A stretch of DNA of 14,242 bases from JAWLCG01 sp041687295 (GTDB lineage Bacteria; Planctomycetota; Phycisphaerae; SM23-33; FEN-1343): the NCBI GenBank assembly GCA_041687295.1, contig JAWLCG010000092.1, positions 1 to 14,242 on the forward strand. Reading direction: 5' to 3'. The notes below the pieces were generated by a model that made no database searches, was not told the DNA's origin, and saw only the letters and a program-made list of their open reading frames with translations. Below, piece after piece: positions 6,558 to 13,166 of this stretch; positions within the stretch are counted from its first letter, which is position 1; each line of letters starts with the position of its first letter. The position numbers were made by a program, and so were the translations under genes.

Positions 6558-7301
6558 TTACTTCTGCGAGACTTCCAGGCCTTCGCCGTCGAGGATCATG
6601 TTGACGCTGGCGCGGCAGTTGCTCTTGTCGCGGACGTGGTTGAGGTAGTGCGTGAGGCGTTCGGCACAGTTGACGCTGTTGTGGGCCAGGATGATCGCGC
6701 CGTCGGCCAGGCGGAGCCAGGCGGCCTGGAGGATGTCGAGGTAGACGCCCTTGCCCTGCTCGGGCCGGCCGTCGGCGTCGAGGTAGAGCAGGTCGATCGT
6801 CCCGTCGTAGTCGCGGACGAAGTCGATGGCGTCGGCGGCGACGATGCGGGCCGTGCCGCTCGGGTCGAGGGCGCGGACGTTCCGCTCGGCCAGGGCGGCC
6901 CGCTCGGGGTCGATCTCGACGCCGACGAGGTCGGTGGCGGCGTAGACGGCCCCGGGCCCGACGGCGGCGCCGGCGTTGGAGATGAAGGTGTTGCCGCAGA
7001 AGATGCCCGCCGCCACCATCCGCTGCGGGCGGGCGATGGCGCTGATCGCCCACAGCAGCCGTTGCATGCGGGGCGTGATGGCGGTCCAGGGGATCTCGAA
7101 GGTCTCGCGGACGCCCTGGCGGAAGGCGAGGAACCGCCCCTCGTCGTAGTCGCCCGTCGGCAGGATGCCGGCCTGGACCAGCATGGCCAGGGCGCCGTCG
7201 ACGGCGGCGGACTCCTGGGCGGGCGGCTCGATGGAGCGGTGGGGCTCCTTGTAGACCATCTTGTAGTTGGACCAGTCGTCGGTGCGGTAGGTCAGCGCCA
7301 T
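6558..7301 (-). CDS. Class I SAM-dependent methyltransferase (O-methyltransferase-like)
   Basis: A 247-residue protein with the Rossmann-like order of a class I S-adenosylmethionine methyltransferase. The glycine motif is VAAGIFCGNTF (residues 96-106), the acidic end of strand 2 is GVEIDPE (127-133), IVAADAIDFV follows (153-162), then DLLYLDADG (170-178) and GAIILAHNSVN (201-211). The motif IV region resembles the O-methyltransferase/Methyltransf_24 type, in which an Asp of the LDAD segment helps bind SAM or metal. The N-terminal 75 residues are not recognised and may form the substrate lid. The ATG at 7301 has SD AAAGGAG 4 bases upstream, and TATGAT (7347-7342) is a good -10 candidate. The family A inverted repeat lies just past the stop codon. 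Catechol-like or small-molecule methylation is possible; the substrate is unknown. Confidence 0.85.
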   Translation of the reverse strand: MALTYRTDDWSNYKMVYKEPHRSIEPPAQESAAVDGALAMLVQAGILPTGDYDEGRFLAFRQGVRETFEIPWTAITPRMQRLLWAISAIARPQRMVAAGIFCGNTFISNAGAAVGPGAVYAATDLVGVEIDPERAALAERNVRALDPSGTARIVAADAIDFVRDYDGTIDLLYLDADGRPEQGKGVYLDILQAAWLRLADGAIILAHNSVNCAERLTHYLNHVRDKSNCRASVNMILDGEGLEVSQK

Positions 7302-7341
7302 GAGGCTCCTTTCGCGCGGGAGTGGCGGTGCGGTCAGGAGC

Positions 7342-7347
7342 ATCATA
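7342..7347 (-). promoter_or_regulatory. TATGAT -10 candidate of the methyltransferase gene
   Basis: Minus-strand TATGAT is 5 of 6 to TATAAT, 41 bases before the ATG, just past a GC-rich palindrome (7353-7365). No convincing -35 is seen. Confidence 0.35.
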
Positions 7348-7407
7348 GCGAATCGCCGGCCCGGCGACAGCCCCGGCAACCGGTTTGTGCCGCTGGCCGG
7401 GCGAACG

Positions 7408-7545
7408 TCAATCGTCGATTTCGATCTCGATCTCTTCTGTATCCAGGCCGTCGCGGCGCTCGATCTCGATCTCATCGTCGTCATCGCAGCCGACGACGCC
7501 CACGGCCAGCATGCCGCATAGCAGCGCAACAAGAAGACGTTTCAT
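7408..7545 (-). CDS. Small acidic lipoprotein, 45 residues
   Basis: A very short gene with a strong ribosome site (AAGGGAGGT ending 5 bases before ATG 7545). Residues 1-18 are a lipoprotein signal peptide: MKRLL, a hydrophobic run, then VGVVGC, a plausible lipobox with lipidated C19. The predicted mature peptide is only 27 residues and extremely acidic: DDDD directly after the Cys, then EIEIERRDG and a closing EIEIEIDD. The alternating Glu-Ile pattern would form an amphipathic strand with one acidic and one hydrophobic face. Asp at position +2 after the Cys is an inner-membrane retention signal in enterobacteria; whether that rule holds in planctomycetes is not known to me. A role in metal binding or as a membrane-tethered acidic peptide is only a guess. 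It lies between the SIMPL gene and the methyltransferase gene, all on the minus strand. Confidence 0.75.
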   Translation of the reverse strand: MKRLLVALLCGMLAVGVVGCDDDDEIEIERRDGLDTEEIEIEIDD

Positions 7546-7595
7546 CGGAAACCTCCCTTTCAGACGCCCGGCCCGGGGCCGGACTGAGACTCCGA

Positions 7596-7613
7596 CGCCG
7601 GCCCCCGCCGGCG
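7596..7613 (-). terminator. GC hairpin between the SIMPL and lipoprotein genes
   Basis: CGCCGGC, CCCC, GCCGGCG: a perfect 7-base stem 76 bases past the SIMPL stop and about 50 bases before the lipoprotein ATG. It could end the SIMPL transcript or shape the leader of the lipoprotein gene. Confidence 0.35.
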
Positions 7614-7689
7614 CTCCCTGGCCTATCATTCGTCGGCCTGGGGGCGCCGGCCAAGGGGGAGGCTCATAATTCTCTGCCAGTTCACGTCT

Positions 7690-8478
7690 TCAGTCGTCGT
7701 TGTCGGCCGGCTGGGTCTGGGCCTCGCCGCCGCCCACGTTGACGCGGGCCAGGCGGTAGCGGACGGTGACGCTGGCCTCGACCTGCACCTGCCCCGGCTG
7801 GACGGGGGCGGCCGACTCGGCCATCATCGCCTGGCGGGCGTACTGGGGGCGGTACACCTGGTAACCGCCCTCAGTGACATCCTGGACAGCCTGCAGCCGA
7901 ACGTCCATGGCCTGGGCGATGGCCTCGGCCTTGGCGCGGGCCTCGCGGACGGCCCGGCGCAGGGCCTCCTGGCGGGCCTCCAGGTCGTCCTGCAGCTGGA
8001 AGGACAGCTGCTGCAGCTCATTGGCCCCGGCCCCGACGGCGGCGTCGACCACCGGGCCCACATGCGTCAGGTCCTCCAGGCGGACCTGCACGACGTTGCT
8101 GGCGCGGTAGCCGACGATCCGCGGCTCGTCGGGCATCTGCCGGGGGCCGGGCATGGGCCCGGGACGCCGCTCGCTGTAGACCGGCGAGAGCGACAGGTCG
8201 ACCGTCTGGATCCGATCGGCCGGCACGCCCAACTCCCGCAGGGCCGAGATCGCGTCCTGCATCACCTGGTTGACCTGGTCCTGGGCGGTGGCGGCCTCCT
8301 CGGCCTGGGCCGTCGCGCCCAGCCGAAGCACCGCCTCGTCCGGGGCGGCCGACACCTGCCCCCGGCCCGAGACCGTCAGCGTCGGAAACTGCTCGTCAGG
8401 CTCCTGCGGCACCGCCTGGGCCCAGGCCACGCCGGCCAACAACAGCGCTGCGGTCACTGCGATCATCATGTTGCTCAT
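7690..8478 (-). CDS. Secreted SIMPL domain protein (DUF541/YggE-like)
   Basis: A 262-residue protein with a typical signal peptide: MSNMMIAVTAALLLAGVAWA, probable cleavage after residue 20. The remainder matches the SIMPL/DUF541 domain: the opening strand LTVSGRGQVSAAPDEAVLRLGATAQ at about 34-58, then the helix containing NQVMQDAISALRELGVPADRIQT, the strand VGYRASNVVQVRLEDL, and the long helix EARQEALRRAVREARAKAEAIAQAM. E. coli YggE, the best-known relative, is linked to oxidative stress tolerance, but the biochemical role of the family is unclear. The ATG at 8478 has SD AAAGGAG 7 bases upstream, and a perfect TATAAT -10 box (8504-8499) would give a 5' leader of about 14 bases. It is divergent from the GntR operon. 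The C-terminus is Gln/Asp-rich and probably disordered. Confidence 0.93.
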   Translation of the reverse strand: MSNMMIAVTAALLLAGVAWAQAVPQEPDEQFPTLTVSGRGQVSAAPDEAVLRLGATAQAEEAATAQDQVNQVMQDAISALRELGVPADRIQTVDLSLSPVYSERRPGPMPGPRQMPDEPRIVGYRASNVVQVRLEDLTHVGPVVDAAVGAGANELQQLSFQLQDDLEARQEALRRAVREARAKAEAIAQAMDVRLQAVQDVTEGGYQVYRPQYARQAMMAESAAPVQPGQVQVEASVTVRYRLARVNVGGGEAQTQPADNDD

Positions 8479-8498
8479 GGGTAGACTCCTTTGGGACC

Positions 8499-8504
8499 AT
8501 TATA
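8499..8504 (-). promoter_or_regulatory. TATAAT -10 box of the SIMPL gene
   Basis: Perfect minus-strand TATAAT. Transcription starting about 7 bases downstream would give a leader of roughly 14 bases that begins at the SD AAAGGAG. No good -35 box is seen 16-18 bases upstream. Confidence 0.5.
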
Positions 8505-8536
8505 GGCCCCGCCGGCCCTTTCCGGCGAAACCGGCC

Positions 8537-8571
8537 TTGACGGGGCCAGCGGGCAGGGGTACTGATATATC
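8537..8571 (+). promoter_or_regulatory. Candidate promoter of the GntR operon
   Basis: TTGACG (8537-8542) is a 5 of 6 match to a -35 box, and TG-A-TATATC (8563-8571) resembles an extended -10. The spacing of 23 bases between TTGACG and TATATC is too long for a standard sigma-70 promoter, so only one of the two boxes may be real. This AT-rich stretch stands out in a GC-rich region and lies 36-70 bases before the GTG start. Confidence 0.35.
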
Positions 8572-8572
8572 A
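8563..8572. promoter_or_regulatory. Palindromic operator candidate TGATATATCA
   Basis: A perfect 10-base palindrome flanked by A.c and c.T, 34 bases before the GntR start, in a region of otherwise high GC. FCD-type GntR proteins bind short palindromes, usually with a TNGTNNNACNA-like core, which this does not match exactly. Its position over the candidate -10 would suit autorepression. Confidence 0.4.
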
Positions 8573-8606
8573 CTGAGGCTCCTTTTGTGCCGAGCGGAGG
8601 TGTCGC

Positions 8607-9311
8607 GTGCCCGAAACGAAGTTGGCCGACCAGGCCTACGACCAGCTGATCCAACGGCTGATGCACCGGCAGTGGCAGCCGGGGCAGTTCGTCAACCGCC
8701 GGCAGATCGCCCAGGAGCTGGGCCTGAGCGTCGCCCCGGTGCTCGAGGCCATGCTGCGCCTCCAGGGCGACGGGTTTCTGGAGGTGCTGCCCCGGCGCGG
8801 CACGCGGGTGCGGACGCTGAGCGACCGGGACGTCCGCGGGCAGTACCTCCTCCGCGAGGCCCTGGAGTGCCAGGCCGCCCGCCTGGCCTGCGGCGCCCCC
8901 GTGCGGGCGCACCGGGGGGCCCTGGAGGCCCTGGCCGACGCCGTCGACGCCAGCGACCTCTCGCAGCTGGAGGGCTGGCGGGCGGAAGTGAGGCTGCACC
9001 GGGCGCTGGTGAGCCTGTCGGCCGTGCCGGCACTGCTGGAGGCCTACGACCGCGTGATGAAGCTGGGGCTGTTCTACGCCATCCACGTCGTGGGCCCGGT
9101 GCAGTCGACCCGCCCGTGGGCCTCGCACGCCGACCTGCTGGCCGGCTGGGCCCAGGACGACCCCGGCCGCGCCGCCCAGGCCGTCCGCAACCACATCCAC
9201 ACGGGCCGAGAGGGCCTGCTCCGCCGGCCGGGGCCCGACGAAACGCCCGAGCCGCTCATCGAACCGATCGACTGGCTGGACCCCCACGAACCCCAGGAGC
9301 GCACGCCATGA
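8607..9311 (+). CDS. GntR-family transcriptional regulator, FCD (FadR) subfamily
   Basis: A 234-residue DNA-binding regulator, probably a repressor of its own operon that responds to a small acid. Residues about 8-70 form the winged helix-turn-helix (QIAQELGLSVAPVLEAMLRLQGDGFLEVLPRRGTRV). Residues about 77-225 form the all-helical FCD ligand domain. Candidate metal or carboxylate ligands are E127, H131, H174 and H196, spaced like the D/H/H/H set of metal-binding FCD proteins, with Glu in place of the usual Asp. The start is GTG 8607, preceded by GGAGG at 6 bases. The stop codon overlaps the ATG of the sialidase gene (ATGA, 9308-9311), so translation is coupled. A position at the head of a catabolic operon is common for FCD regulators of sugar acids (uronate, gluconate, galactonate). 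The palindrome TGATATATCA at 8563-8572 is a candidate operator. Confidence 0.93.
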   Translation: MPETKLADQAYDQLIQRLMHRQWQPGQFVNRRQIAQELGLSVAPVLEAMLRLQGDGFLEVLPRRGTRVRTLSDRDVRGQYLLREALECQAARLACGAPVRAHRGALEALADAVDASDLSQLEGWRAEVRLHRALVSLSAVPALLEAYDRVMKLGLFYAIHVVGPVQSTRPWASHADLLAGWAQDDPGRAAQAVRNHIHTGREGLLRRPGPDETPEPLIEPIDWLDPHEPQERTP

Positions 9312-10354
9312 CCGAACCTCGACAGACCGACCTGTGGATCGGTGGCCAGGACGGCTACCACACCTACCGCATCCCGGCCCTGCTGGGTCTGCCGGGCGGG
9401 CGGGTGCTGGCCTTCTGCGAGGGCCGACGCGACAGCGCCAGCGACCAGGGCGAGATCGACCTGCTCTGCCGCCACAGCGACGACGGCGGGCACAGCTGGG
9501 GGCCCGTGCAGGTGGTCGACCACGCGGGCGGCTTCACGTGTGGCAACCCCTGCCCGCTCTACGACGCGGGGACCGGCACGGTCTGGCTGCCCATGACGCG
9601 CAACCCCGCCCCCAGTCGGCTGCCCCGCTGGCCCTGGATCACCCGCAGCACCGACCGGGGCGCCACCTGGGAAACCCCCCGCGACCTCAGCGACGCCGTC
9701 AAACGCCCCGACTGGGCCTGGTACGCCACCGGGCCGGGCCAGGGCTGCCAGCTGGCCAGCGGCCGACTGGTCGTGCCGGCCAACCACACGGTCCTCGGCC
9801 CCGATGGCCGCGAGCAGACCCACTCGCACCTGCTGCTCAGCGACGACGGCGGGGCCAGCTGGCGGATCGGCGCCATCCACCCCGACACCAGCAACGAGAG
9901 CCGCGTCGTCGAACTGCCCGACGGCAGCGTCTACCTCAACGCCCGCACCGGTAAGACCCTGGGCCGGCGGGCGTGGGCCCGCAGCCTCGACGGCGGCGAG
10001 AGCTTCGCCGAGATCGGCCTGCACGACGAGCTCATCGAGCCCCGCCAGCACGGCGGGGGCTGCCAGGCGAGCCTGCTGCGCCTGTGCGACGATCGGCTGC
10101 TGTTCGCCAACCCGGCCAGCGACGCCGAGATCCGCCAGAACCTCGCCCTCCGCCTGAGCCCCGACGCGGGCCGAACCTGGGGCGAGCCCCGGCCCGTGTG
10201 CCCGCCGCCAATGCTCTCGGCCTACAGCGACGTGGCCCAGCTGGCCGACGGCACCGTCCTGTGCCTCTACGAGTGCGGCCAACAGACCTACTGCGAGCGC
10301 CTCCGCCTGGCCCGGCTGAGCCCCGACTGGCTCGAGGCCGGGGCGCAGTCCTGA
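9308..10354 (+). CDS. Sialidase-like BNR-repeat protein (GH33-type exo-alpha-sialidase)
   Basis: A 348-residue six-bladed propeller. The YRIP motif (20-23) carries the first arginine of the sialidase triad, R21. E38 and R40 lie in FCEGRRDS, and D46 in SDQGEIDL fits the acid/base Asp. There are five Asp-box motifs: SDDGGHSW, STDRGATW, SDDGGASW, SLDGGESF and SPDAGRTW. SESRVVELPDG carries another likely triad arginine, and SAYSDVAQL carries the probable catalytic Tyr. GH33 enzymes release terminal sialic acid from glycans. In planctomycetes, many genes called sialidase lie away from sialic acid genes and may cleave other acidic sugars, so the fold is certain but the substrate is not. The protein has no signal peptide. 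It is translationally coupled to the GntR gene, and an 11-base gap separates it from the FAD oxidoreductase. Confidence 0.9.
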   Translation: MTEPRQTDLWIGGQDGYHTYRIPALLGLPGGRVLAFCEGRRDSASDQGEIDLLCRHSDDGGHSWGPVQVVDHAGGFTCGNPCPLYDAGTGTVWLPMTRNPAPSRLPRWPWITRSTDRGATWETPRDLSDAVKRPDWAWYATGPGQGCQLASGRLVVPANHTVLGPDGREQTHSHLLLSDDGGASWRIGAIHPDTSNESRVVELPDGSVYLNARTGKTLGRRAWARSLDGGESFAEIGLHDELIEPRQHGGGCQASLLRLCDDRLLFANPASDAEIRQNLALRLSPDAGRTWGEPRPVCPPPMLSAYSDVAQLADGTVLCLYECGQQTYCERLRLARLSPDWLEAGAQS

Positions 10355-10365
10355 CAGGAGCCACC

Positions 10366-11733
10366 ATGCAGTTCACACGCGACATCCCGACAGCGGAAAC
10401 GTATGACCTCGTCGTCTGCGGCGGCGGGCCGGCGGGCTGTGCCGCCGCCGTGGCGGCGCGCCGGGCCGGCCTGCGCGTCCTGCTGGTCGAGGGCCAGGGC
10501 CAGCTCGGCGGCACGGGCACGTCGGGCCTGGTGGCCCACTGGCTGGGCGGGCGACGGCCCGATGGGCAGTGGGTTGTCGGCGGGCTCTTCCGCCAGTGGT
10601 CCGAGCGGGCGGCCGCCGAGGGGGTCGCCCTGCTGCCCGTCGCCGAGCCGGGGCAGAAGTACACGCCCCATGGCTGGCACCTGGGCCTGGCGCACGGCGT
10701 GCCGTACGACCCGTTCGCCATGGCTGCGATGCTGGACACCGTCATGGCCGAGGAGGGCGTGGAGGTCCTGCTGGCCACGCAGGCGGTCGACGTCGTCCGC
10801 CAGGGTGACCGCCTCACGCACGCCGTGCTGTTCAACAAGGGCGGCCTGGCGGCCGTGGGGGCCCGGGCGTTCGTCGATGCCACCGGCGACGCCGACCTCG
10901 CCGCCCGCAGCGGCTGTGCCGTCGTCAAGGGCGACGCCGAGGGGCTCACAACGCCGGTGACGCTGGAGTTCCACCTCGACAACGTCGATCAGGACGCCCT
11001 CGCCCGCTACATCCACCAGCACGAGAGCCCCCGCTTCCGCGAGCTGATCGCCCAGCTGCGGGCCAAAGGTGACTGGCCCTTCCCCTACGAGATCTTCATC
11101 AGCGTGCAGCTGACCGAGCCGGGCACGATGATGATCAACACCCCCCGCACCTGCGGCATCGACGGCACGGACGGCGCCTCGCTGAGCGACGGCTACCGCC
11201 GGGGCCGACAGGAGATCGCCACGCTGCTGCCGATCCTGCGCAAGCACTTCCCGGGCTTCGCCCAGGCGCGGCTCAAGGCGGTGGCGCCGCTGCTGGGCGT
11301 CCGCGAGACGCGGCGGATCGTGGGGCCTTACGTCTTAACCGTCGCCGACGTCGTCGAGGGCCGCCGCTTCGACGACACCGTGGGCTACAGCATGTACGGC
11401 TGGGACCTGCCCGACCCGCGCCGTCCCAGCCATCAGCCCCACCACGAGAAGGGCACGCGGATTCGCGGCGGGCTGACGCCGATCCCCTACCGCATCCTGG
11501 TGCCCGCGCCGGTGGAGAACCTCATCTGCCCTGGCCGGGCGGTCAGCGTCGAGCGCGACGTGCTGGGCCCGCTGCGGGTGATGGCCCCGGTGATGGCCAT
11601 GGGCCAGGCCGCCGGCATCGCCGCCGGGCAGGTCGTGCGCAACGACACAGCCTTCGCCGCCGTCGATACCGACGCCCTCCGCGAACAGCTGCGGGCGGAC
11701 GGGGCGATCCTGGACATGCACCATGACCGCTGA
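10366..11733 (+). CDS. FAD-dependent oxidoreductase (FAD_oxidored family)
   Basis: A 455-residue flavoprotein. The dinucleotide fold is at the N-terminus: YDLVVCGGGPAGCAAAVAARRAGLRVLLVE (13-42, GGGPAG at 19-24), followed by GQLGGTGTSGLV, a typical PF12831 feature. FVDATGDADLAA near residues 169-180 is the second FAD segment. The C-terminal part, with ENLICPGRAVSVERDVLGPLRVMAPVMAMGQAAGIAA, closes the flavin site. Members of this family are often labelled 'xanthan lyase-like' or 'hypothetical FAD protein' and occur in polysaccharide gene clusters; I infer oxidation of a sugar or sugar acid hydroxyl. SD AGGAG lies 5 bases ahead of ATG 10366. The last 11 bases overlap the next gene (11723-11733). 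No signal peptide is seen, so it is probably cytoplasmic. The substrate cannot be determined. Confidence 0.92.
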   Translation: MQFTRDIPTAETYDLVVCGGGPAGCAAAVAARRAGLRVLLVEGQGQLGGTGTSGLVAHWLGGRRPDGQWVVGGLFRQWSERAAAEGVALLPVAEPGQKYTPHGWHLGLAHGVPYDPFAMAAMLDTVMAEEGVEVLLATQAVDVVRQGDRLTHAVLFNKGGLAAVGARAFVDATGDADLAARSGCAVVKGDAEGLTTPVTLEFHLDNVDQDALARYIHQHESPRFRELIAQLRAKGDWPFPYEIFISVQLTEPGTMMINTPRTCGIDGTDGASLSDGYRRGRQEIATLLPILRKHFPGFAQARLKAVAPLLGVRETRRIVGPYVLTVADVVEGRRFDDTVGYSMYGWDLPDPRRPSHQPHHEKGTRIRGGLTPIPYRILVPAPVENLICPGRAVSVERDVLGPLRVMAPVMAMGQAAGIAAGQVVRNDTAFAAVDTDALREQLRADGAILDMHHDR

Positions 11734-13144
11734 ACCGAGCGGCCCGGGCCGGCACCTCTTTCTCGACCCCGGCTGGCTGGCCCAGCGCGAGAACGTCGCC
11801 CTGGCCGTCCAGCCCCCGCGGCGGGAGGAGATCGACTTTCCGCCCCGGGCGGCCTGGGAGCGGATGCGCGGCCTCTACGTGACCGTCCTGGACGACACGG
11901 GCCGGCTGCGGATGTGGTACGGCGCCCGCTCGGCGATGGGGCAGGAGCACAAGTACACCTGCTACGCCGAGAGCGACGACGGCGTGACGTGGCGTTCGCC
12001 GGCGCTGGGGCAGGTCGAGACCGAGGGCACCGCCGACACACCGATCGTCCACGCCGGCGGCATGGAGGGCAGCGTCTTTGTCGACCCGACGGCCCCGCCC
12101 GCCCAGCGCTACCGCGGCCTGTGGAACGTCTTCGGGCAGGGCCTGTTCCTGCACAGCTCGCCCGACGGCCTGGCCTGGACCCGGGCCGATCAGCCGCTGC
12201 TGCGCTTCGAGTTCGACACGCAGAACGTCGCCTTCTACGACCGCCGCCTGGGCCGATACGTCGGCTACGTGCGGGCCTGGCACAACGGGCCGCCCTCGCG
12301 GCGACGGCGGAAGGTGGCGCGGTTCGAGGCCGACCGGCTCGATGGGCCCCTGGGCGTCGATCCCGTCGCGCCCCACCCCGCGCCGGATCGGCTGCCGCAC
12401 GTCACCGTCGAACTGCCCCTCGTCATGGCCTGCGACGAGCGCGACCCGCCCGACACCGACGTCTACACCAACGCCGTCACCCCCTACCCGCTCGACGAGG
12501 CGTGGTACTGCGCGTTCCCGGTGCTCTACCGCCACTTCGCCGAGCCCGACGAGCCGCCCTTCCGCAACGATGGCCGAACCGAGGCCCACTTCATGGGCAG
12601 CCCCGACGGCGTGACGTGGCACCGCTACGACCGCGCCGCCTACGCCGCGCCGGCCCCCGACGAGCGGATGCTCTACATGGGCCGGGGGGTCATCCATCGC
12701 GGGGGCGAGCTCTGGCAGTACGGCGTGGCCTACCGCACGTCCCACGGCCAGGGCGAGCGGCGCATGGCTGAGCCCGACGGGCGGATCGTCCGCTTCGTGC
12801 AGCGGGTGGACGGCTTCGTGGCCGCCCACGCCCCGGGCCGGGGCGGTCGGCTGCTGACCGGGCCGCTGGAGGTCACGGGCCGGCACCTGCGGCTGAACCT
12901 CGACACCGGCGGCATCGGCGAGGTCCGCGTCGGCGTGCTGGACGAGGCCGGCCGACCCCTGCCGGGCCTCTCCACGGCCCAGGCCAACCCCCTGCTGGAC
13001 AACGCCACCGACCGCCTCGCCGCCTGGGCCGCGCGGAGCGACCTGTCGGCCCTGATCGGCCGGCGGGTCCGGCTGGAACTTCACATGGAATATGCCAGGC
13101 TCTACAGCCTGCGCTTCACCGAACCGCCCGACGACGGCGCCTGA
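11723..13144 (+). CDS. GH32/GH43-like beta-propeller protein with C-terminal beta-sandwich
   Basis: A 473-residue protein. It opens with HLFLDPGWLAQRENVALAVQPPRR (about 10-33), a start I associate with large planctomycete families of GH32/GH43-like propellers. Recurring SDDGVTW/SPDGLAW/SPDGVTW repeats (near 90, 149 and 294) and RMWYGA (about 65-70) are blade signatures. Candidate catalytic acids cannot be fixed with confidence. The C-terminal part (about 388-468) reads LTGPLEVTGRHLRLNLDTG, then RVGVLDEAGRPLPGL, and ends MEYARLYSLRF, the beta-sandwich that follows GH32-type propellers. ATG 11723 lies inside the end of the oxidoreductase gene, and there is no clear SD, so re-initiation by coupling is likely. 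No signal peptide. It could be a glycosidase or a non-catalytic sugar-binding propeller. The RraA gene follows after 22 bases. Confidence 0.85.
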   Translation: MTAEPSGPGRHLFLDPGWLAQRENVALAVQPPRREEIDFPPRAAWERMRGLYVTVLDDTGRLRMWYGARSAMGQEHKYTCYAESDDGVTWRSPALGQVETEGTADTPIVHAGGMEGSVFVDPTAPPAQRYRGLWNVFGQGLFLHSSPDGLAWTRADQPLLRFEFDTQNVAFYDRRLGRYVGYVRAWHNGPPSRRRRKVARFEADRLDGPLGVDPVAPHPAPDRLPHVTVELPLVMACDERDPPDTDVYTNAVTPYPLDEAWYCAFPVLYRHFAEPDEPPFRNDGRTEAHFMGSPDGVTWHRYDRAAYAAPAPDERMLYMGRGVIHRGGELWQYGVAYRTSHGQGERRMAEPDGRIVRFVQRVDGFVAAHAPGRGGRLLTGPLEVTGRHLRLNLDTGGIGEVRVGVLDEAGRPLPGLSTAQANPLLDNATDRLAAWAARSDLSALIGRRVRLELHMEYARLYSLRFTEPPDDGA

Positions 13145-13166
13145 GCGGCTGACCCAAGGAGACCCC

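Noticed and set aside
8537..8571. Firm sigma-70 promoter call for TTGACG and TATATC
   Set aside because: The 23-base spacing is too long. Kept only as a low-confidence candidate.
9074..10282. Minus-strand open frame opposite the sialidase gene
   Set aside because: Composition is Ala/Gly/Val-rich with no recognisable motif. The opposite strand carries five Asp boxes and the catalytic residues.
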